Shown here in pieces: positions 57,432-64,000 of a stretch of DNA of 64,000 bases. This DNA is from Codonopsis lanceolata. Lineage: Eukaryota; Streptophyta; Magnoliopsida; Asterales; Campanulaceae. A program made the translations under genes and the position numbers. Every line of letters starts with the position of its first letter. The stretch's first letter is position 1. The stretch covers positions 20,173,642 to 20,237,641 of the forward strand of contig CM028383.1 in assembly GCA_013146195.2 (NCBI GenBank), in the 5' to 3' direction. The notes under the pieces are model-generated. The model did not search any database, was not told where the DNA came from, and saw only the letters and a program-made list of their open reading frames with translations.

Positions 57432-58731
57432 GCAGTTGATACGACTGTCAGAATATTGAAAGGAGGAATGGATGCTATCAAGTTGGAAGGCGGTGCTCCA
57501 TCAAGAATCACAGCAGCTAAAGCCGTAGTTGAAGCTGGAATTGCTGTAATTGGACATGTAGGACTTACCCCTCAGGCCATTAGCGTTCTCGGGGGATTTA
57601 GACCTCAAGGGAAAATGTTATCATTGCTGTCAAGGTCTCTTTATCTATTTATCCCAGTCTAATTGACCTGATATCAGGGGCTTATGTGTACATTTACTTG
57701 ATTCTAATTCAAATGGGTTCTGTTTGAAGAATTGGCCTTCGAATCTCTTTAGTTTCCAAATATAGGATTATTATTGTAAACCTTAGGGGAAATAATTAAT
57801 CCTTAAAACTAAGGGTACTTATGAGAACGGTTTTATGTATGCACAAGTATGTTATGTGTATAAGTGAGTTTTAAGTTCTGTTGAGTTGGTGTGCAGGTTG
57901 TGGAGACTGCCCTGGCATTGCAGGAAGCTAGGTGTTTCTCTGTTGTCCTCGAATGTACCTGCACCAGTGTGGCTGCTGCAACAACTTCTGCTCTCCGGAT
58001 ACCCACCATTGGAATTGGGGCTGGGCCTTTCTGCAGTGGGCAGGTTTGTTTGTTTCCCTTGCCCTTTGCCCCTCTTAGTCGCTCACCTTAGTTTATTTTT
58101 AATCTAGCTCGAGCCTATGTCAGTGAGTTACTCAGCAAAACAGGCTATAGGTGAGTGACTCCACACCCACCATAAGTCAAGCCGAATCGAGCTTTTAATG
58201 AGCCAAGCTCGAGCTGGCTCTTGGTTCTTAAAAATCCCTTGACACATGGTTTATTTGGGCTGATGGATCGCAAGTCAAAATTACCTTGTTTAAGTGCTCT
58301 TAAAGTTTTGCCTGCTCATCCACTGCGTTTTTGACATTACAAATTCCTATCCCTCAATACAGTATTTTCCCTCCACCACTTGTTTCTGTTTTCTTGGGCA
58401 TCACAACCAGGGTAATATAAGAATTTTGTGTTCCATGCAGGTTCTTGTTTACCATGATCTACTGGGAATTATGCAACACCTGCACCATACCAAGGTTCAT
58501 TTCCTGTTCACTGCTAGAACTTGAATATTTTCACTCCTCCGTGTCATGTTGACTTAGTAAATAGGCTGTTCGAATGGCTCATTCCCTGGGCCATCACATA
58601 GCCCATATAAAATAAATGGTGCTGACGTTAATGGGTTTTTGAATGAGTTACAAAAGTTGGGACTGGACAACGCAGCTGCTGCTGAAGCAGCGGAGAAGAT
58701 GGAGACAGCTGAATCACAGCAAAATGGCTGA
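57432..58731 (+). pseudogene. KPHMT: Second KPHMT copy, decayed, lacking exon 1
   Basis: Blocks equivalent to exons 2-5: 57432-57634, 57897-58043, 58441-58494 and 58573-58731. Intron sequence homologous to 38640-41816 starts at 55298. Lesions: no exon 1; one codon lost early in exon 2; a one-base deletion near its end (ggaaaatg against ggaaaaatg); offsetting two-base changes around ECVPAPV in exon 3; and loss of the first ~90 bases of exon 5 with its splice acceptor. It cannot make enzyme. Homology continues downstream to about 60443. Confidence 0.9.
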
Positions 58732-60514
58732 AAAAAATGCCTCTCAGTTGAGTCGAGCCTCTGTAAATTTGTTTTTCTTCATTAGAAAGCTTTATACAGT
58801 CCAATGCAATGCTAGTTTTCCACAGTTGCTTGGCGTATCGAAAAAGTTGAAGATTCCCTTATAAATCAGGAGGTTCCGACCTAGAAATAATGAAAGATTT
58901 CTTCGTATCTGATTTTGAGCAGGTAGAGAAATTCAAGTTGGTTAGTATTTGTAAGCGAACTACTGTATATGTTTTGCTTGCTTAGTTATATGGAATCGAA
59001 TGGCCTCTTTTTTTAGTTTTGCCTAAAACAAATTCTTATATTAGTTCCACCAAGTTATGATTGGTCGGAATAGGGTACTTTGTTTGAATTTTGGCCGACT
59101 TATACCGTTATACGGGGTTGGAATCGAGTATTTTGTTTGAATGTATGGTACGAAGTAGGATTGACAATTGAGTGGGTTGGAATGAGTCGAAACTCATTAG
59201 AACATAAATATCAAACCGGTCGAAATGAGTTGGGTTAAACCGGGTGATGAGACCAACGAGCTCTAGCTCGATTGGTATTGCTCACTTATTTTAACGGAGA
59301 GGTCGGGTGTTCAAGTCTTACTAGAGACACTTTGGATTTTACAACTCTTAATAGAGAGGTCGGGTGTTCAAGTTTTTTAAGAGATACCGTTGTTGTTCAA
59401 GTCTTTTCCAAAAGACCTTATTTAGCTACTTATTTATCTGAACGGAAAGGTTCGAGTGTTCAAGTCCGATCAGAGGTACCCTGGTACTTAAATACTATCA
59501 ATCGATTGGTTGGGTGTTCAAAGCTTCACAAGAGGTACTATTTGTTCGAGTTACACCAAAGACATTATATATATATAATTATAGCATATCAAGGGATTAA
59601 ATAATAAAAAATTAATGATTGGGGTTCGGTCTACGTTCCCTCCAACCTTACAAAAAAAAAGGTGGGTGACGAGAGTTTTTCCCCAAAAAACATGATTTTA
59701 TAGTATATAAAGACATGGGCTGAAACTGGCAACGAGGACTCGCTTTAACCCTACCCGTTAATATTTTTGGATTGAAACGGATAACTTGTTTTGATCAAAA
59801 AATATGAATGTGTTGGGTTAGGTAATTAGTGAGTTGGGTTGGATGAGGTGGGTTAATGGGTTGTAATTGCAATGCCTAATACGAAGTATTAAAATTAGGT
59901 TTGGTCCTATCGAAAGTAACAAATTTGGTTGTGGTATCACGCACCAAATTTGCCAGCGTCAACATAAACAGAAAAAATGAAAATCATGCGCTACATTATT
60001 TTTCATTTCATAATCAACGGCTATTTTTTACAAACTAAGTATAACACATATCTTTTCATTTTTCGCCTATAAAATCATTCTTCACACTCTTCCACTTCCA
60101 ATTTTCTCGTTTGTTTGCCCATTCAAAAACTTCAGATCATTTTTCTCCACGTACTCTATATTCTAAGTTAGTTGTTTTTTTTATTAAAAATTAGGTCATT
60201 TGTAAAATTGTATTATGGATCCTAATTCGTAAGACGAGCTCCACATTCAGAACCCAACCTCCCACTAACAAACAGTGACTCGTGTCAGGAAAACATGTCT
60301 TACAGAAAATACATGTAAGACGATCATTCCTAAATTTTTGTTTTTGAATAAGGCATCAAAACAAAAATCATTGTTGGAGATTATAATTTTATACCTTATG
60401 AATATGTTTATTGGGCAAGTGTCATCCGTTGGACTTGTCGAGTAATCTACTTCCAATTTTCATGTAGTTGTCTTCTGATTATTGCATATATTACACCCTC
60501 TAGGTTAAGTTATA
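58732..60514. other. Flank of KPHMT copy
   Basis: No gene is seen. 58790-59040 is 3' flank that the intact gene has lost (there 43290 jumps to the counterpart of 59045). 59150-59870 is an insertion relative to the intact copy and includes the SINE-like repeat at 59255-59560. 59885-60443 matches 43430-44010. Confidence 0.5.
59255..59560 (+). repeat. tRNA-like (SINE-type) promoter with repeated B-box blocks
   Basis: tagctcgattggta at 59264-59277 resembles a tRNA A-box, and ggtcgggtgttcaagtc at 59301-59317 resembles a B-box at a suitable distance. The B-box block then recurs at about 59358-59373, 59391-59402 (partial), 59449-59465 and 59508-59521, each followed by a variant of agagata/agaggta. 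Confidence 0.5.
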
Positions 60515-60684
60515 CTCCATTCGTTCCGAATAAATAATCCACTATTTCATCTTAGGAAGTTTCATTGAAAGAATATATTTTAAAAAATGAGATATAAAAG
60601 TGTTATTAATGATTAATGGATTAAAACTATCATTTTTTTTAAATATTAACTTTTAAACGATAACTTTTCACGGAACGGAGCGAG
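60515..60684. mobile_element. Stowaway-like MITE
   Basis: The ends are inverted (left ctccattcgttccg; right read on the other strand ctcgctccgttccg) and flanked by TA (60513-60514 and 60685-60686). Length is 170 bp. Confidence 0.82.
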
Positions 60685-60697
60685 TACTTATTACTAA

Positions 60698-63240
60698 CTA
60701 GTTTTTTTACCCGTGCGTTAAATGCACGCCAAATAAAGAGGAGAAATTTTAAGTTACTGAAACATACATAAATTTTCAACTAATCGTACATAAACAAAAT
60801 AAATTGGAGAAAAAATCTTAAATGATTAAATAAGTAGAATCTGTATATCACTAATCCTTATATATTCTGAAAAACTTCCTTAATAAAACATTTGTTGTTT
60901 TATTAGTTGGTTTTTCATCTTCACCGCATATCAATATCTTCAAACCAGACCGATTTGTTACTCTAGAAACTGTGACATATAACTGCCCATGTCTAAATAC
61001 GTGTTTCTTCAAGAAGAGAGCTACGTGCGACAACGATTGACCTCGGCTCTTGTTGATTGTCATTGCATATGATATCATCAATGAAAATTGCATTCTCTGG
61101 AACTTGAAAGACAATCTTACATCTGATGGAGTTAAAGACATCCTTGGGATAAAAACATTTTCTCAAACATTGCTTCCATTCAAAAAATTTGCTTCAACAA
61201 TGTGATCTTCAAGATTTGTGATGATTAGTCTTGTTCCATTGCACAACCCTGCAGCATGATCAATGTTTTTCAATAGCATTATCAGAACACCAATTTTAAG
61301 TGTCAATTCATGGACTGACAACCCCGAACACTTTATACTATTCAAAAACTCAGTTGAATGAATGTCTTTGAACAAACTTGAAGTTTTTTCCGCCCTGCAA
61401 ATAGAATCTGAACTTAAATAAGTTCTTCCTTCTGAATGATTGCTTTTAACCATGTACTCATTGATGATGTCAACAACGTCAAGTGTCGAAGCCAGTATTG
61501 CCCTTTCTTGTAAATATGACACGTCATGAAAAGATTCTGAAAATGACAGATGTGTGCACTCAACAATTGACTTAATCAAATTATCTGATGCATTCACCAA
61601 AAGATCATCCGGAATTTCTATAAAAGCAACACCATCATTTTCACCCACATACGTTCCATCTCCGATACTCAAAATCTACTCAGAAAATACCTTCAATTCA
61701 AGACCACTTTGATCATTACCAAGAGCTTGTAGTCGCATATTTTTTGTAAGTCTCAAGACCTTACAATGTGACCATAAATAAGAAGAGTTAATTGTTGTCA
61801 CGACAATATCTTTCCTACTTCCTTTCTGTATAACCGACAAGATCTGACGAAAATCTCCATCGGAAATCATAGTTTTTTCTCCAAATGGTTGATTGAAGCT
61901 ATCTGTATTTTCAAACCACATTATATCCCTTAAAGTTCTATCAAGAGCTTCAAAACAATATCTGTGCACCATGAGTGCCTCATCCCAAATTATAAGTTAT
62001 GTTCTAACAATTAGATGTGCAAGTGGACTTCCTTGTTTTATATTGCACGTTGAGTCTTCGTGAAAATTTAAAGGAATGAAATCTTGAATGACCAGTTCGA
62101 CTGTTGGGTAATAAAAGAGATGCTATACCACTTGATGCTACATTCAACACTATTTCACCATTTGATCTCAAAGCAGCTGAAAACGTCTTCCACAAAAATG
62201 TTTTTCCAATTCCACCACAACCATAGAGGAAATAAAGACCCCTATTACACTTTCAACATCATTCATGATTGTGCTATAAATATTTATTTGTTCGTCTGTA
62301 CACAATTGTAACAACCGCTTGTGTTCGTGAGTCAAATAACTTCTATCATAGATTAGCTCATCACATATGAGTCGATTATTGAATATTGATGCATCAAAAT
62401 TACTTGGACACGACATGACAGGGAAATCACATAAACTTTTGCCTATGCTTCGCAGTATTTTTTCAAGCTCCAGTAAAGTTAAATCTTGAATTTCTTCCTC
62501 ACTCAATCGTAATCCTATTAAATTTATAACATATAAATAACTTGATTAGTGAAAAAATGATTAAAAAAAAATTAAAATGACAATTCATTACCTTCATGCC
62601 TTAATAGACGCCTGTGTGTGTATACGATGTCATCTGACAAATACTGTAAACATGACTCCCATACAAACTCAGGTCGAGACATAGATCCTGACATCAACAA
62701 AGTCGAAAAAAGACACCTTAAAGAATGAGCTGAGCCCCAGTGGTTAGCTTCCATAATTCCCTCAACATATTCCTTATCGTCATCCAATAAGCCAAATGCA
62801 TAGCAAGCATATCTGAAAGAGTTATATTAAACCCCATTGACAAATTTGATGTCCTCAAAGCAAGTTGGTCCCCGCACTACATTCAAAAAAGTTCTTAAGT
62901 AATACAATTCTCCTTGCCCAGGAGCAACATAAAAAATGCGACCTATAGTATCACCTTGTATTCTTGGACGCCACTCCCAAACAAAATTTTCAGGAAATTC
63001 TGCATATGTCAAATTCTTAGCATGATCATACTTCTTGTTTGCATCCATCCATGCTATAAACATACTTTGTCTTGCTGTTGGACGATTGAGAACTACATTA
63101 ATTTGATAATTTTCTGAAAATATTATGCTCTGCTCATTAGGAAGATGGAAAGACAACCGTACAACAAATATATCTCTGTAATGGATATCATAACCCAACA
63201 ATCTTCACACAGCCTCACAAGGTGATATATATCTACAATT
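60698..63240 (-). mobile_element. Helitron, helicase half, cut by a copia LTR
   Basis: Read on the minus strand, the 3' end has a hairpin (cgtgcatttaacgcacg near 60714-60730) followed by ggtaaaaaaa and CTAG at 60698-60701, then T. The helicase lies upstream in the same orientation. The element stops at 63240, where an LTR begins, so the replication initiator (HUH) half and 5' end are off the window or lost. Confidence 0.8.
60851..63240 (-). pseudogene. Helitron Rep/helicase, Pif1-like C-terminal part
   Basis: Frames in gene order from the right: 63240-62827 (CRYISPCEAV, stop, RLLGYDIHYR, then FVWEWRPRIQGDTIGRIFYV), 62787-62572, 62506-62168, 62195-62004, 61972-61676, 61672-61163 and 61141-60851. 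Helicase motifs: YGCGGIGKTFLW (Walker A, about 62180-62220, crossing a frame break), IIWDEALMVHR (motif II), DGDFRQILSV, and AMTINKSRGQSLSHVALFL with YVTVSRV (motif VI). Helitron RepHel proteins nick and unwind DNA for rolling-circle transposition. Several stops and shifts mark it as dead. Confidence 0.85.
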
Positions 63241-63489
63241 TGTTGAAGATATAGGCCCAAGAGGCCCAAACATTGTAAGCCCGATAGGGCATTAGTTTTT
63301 AGATAACTACTTGATATAATAGTTTTTTAATTTTCAATCAATTCAATCAATAATAAAATTAGTTTTTTTACTCCTTTCTCTCTCTTCATCTCACACACGC
63401 TCTCTTTTCTCTCTCCCCTCCGGCCACCACCGTCAATGGTGGTGGTCCGGCTACCCTCAACACATCTAAGCCATATACAGAATTTAACA
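63241..63489 (+). mobile_element. Copia 5' LTR interrupting the Helitron
   Basis: It starts tgttgaagatataggccc and ends ...gaatttaaca, 249 bp. The T-rich stretch then CT-rich tract at 63360-63420 is usual for the transcribed part. It is joined directly to a primer-binding site. The element runs off the right edge. Confidence 0.85.
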
Positions 63490-63502
63490 TGGTATCGGAG
63501 CC
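63490..63502 (+). promoter_or_regulatory. Copia primer-binding site (initiator tRNA-Met)
   Basis: tggtatcggagcc directly follows the LTR and matches the standard plant copia site tggtatcagagcc but for one base. Confidence 0.88.
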
Positions 63503-64000
63503 TTGATTTTGATCCAATCTTCTTCAGCTAAATCTACTCTGATCGTTGTGAAAATCAATTGATTTGTCTCTGATTCCGATGACTCTTCGTTTTCGTCTTT
63601 TGTCGGTAAGCGGTCTAGGGCTTCGAACGACGATGAGGGAGTTCACTTCAAGAAGAAGATTCTCATCCGCCTCGAATCTGAATCAAGACCGCCGCCAGTG
63701 TTTGTCTCCTTCCAAGAAAGGTCTAGATCTTCGCGGTTGATGGGGACTTCATTCTGCGAATTCCCAATTCCGATCTCTCTAAATTCCTTCACACCCGCCT
63801 AGGGTATTTCTTGACTCTTTTAACTCGATCTTGGCACTAGAAGGAGGGTATTAACCTCCAACAACACATCATAATATAGATTGGAACTCTTCTCGGCATG
63901 TTCCTTCCCTTCGATGCGCGAGTGACGCGGATGCCGATATCTTACCCGTTTATTTCTGGATTGAAAACTGATCCAGCCAAGGATTTTGCAAACTTTTGCT
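63503..64000 (+). other. Internal start of the copia-type element
   Basis: No gag domain could be read in the 500 bp available. The DNA is richer in GC than its surroundings. It may be leader sequence or a non-autonomous element. Confidence 0.45.

Overview
The window is nuclear DNA of a flowering plant. It is AT-rich, its genes have many introns bounded by GT-AG, and most of the rest is transposon debris (L1-type LINEs, copia and gypsy LTRs, Helitrons, hAT, Stowaway MITEs, tRNA-derived SINEs). The gene set points to a eudicot, perhaps an asterid; the sequence does not support a species name.

Three protein genes look intact as far as they can be read. (1) 933-12669, plus strand: the 3' part of a PIAL1/2-type E4 SUMO ligase with an SP-RING finger, 11 exons in the window; its 5' end lies off the left edge. 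(2) 18066-29770, minus strand: a complete ten-exon alpha/beta-hydrolase of the proline iminopeptidase type. Its exons join in frame to 516 residues, and one intron has a GC donor. (3) 38124-43213, plus strand: a complete five-exon ketopantoate hydroxymethyltransferase (354 residues, pantothenate synthesis). These genes are unrelated in pathway and are not an operon.

Several pieces are broken copies. 15634-16502 holds the last three exons of a tubulin-folding cofactor E gene. 44535-55051 is a second, dead PIAL copy with an in-frame stop, two lost exons and a truncated end. 57432-58731 is a dead second KPHMT copy lacking exon 1. The dead PIAL copy is followed by a Helitron-type 3' end (hairpin then CTAG), and the KPHMT copy begins at the very next base. 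The matching place in the intact KPHMT intron is an A|T dinucleotide, as expected for a Helitron target.

Layout: 1-12669 PIAL gene with a 5-kb LINE and a solo LTR in one 8.4-kb intron; 12670-18065 repeats and the TFCE remnant; 18066-29770 the hydrolase gene with LINEs, a SINE, a hAT element and a Stowaway in its introns; 29771-38123 AT-rich DNA, a gypsy LTR nested in a gag-only copia element, and a 34-bp minisatellite; 38124-44084 the KPHMT gene and a SINE; 44085-60443 PIAL copy, Helitron end and KPHMT copy; 60444-64000 a Stowaway, the helicase half of a Helitron, and a copia LTR with primer-binding site that interrupts it and runs off the right edge.
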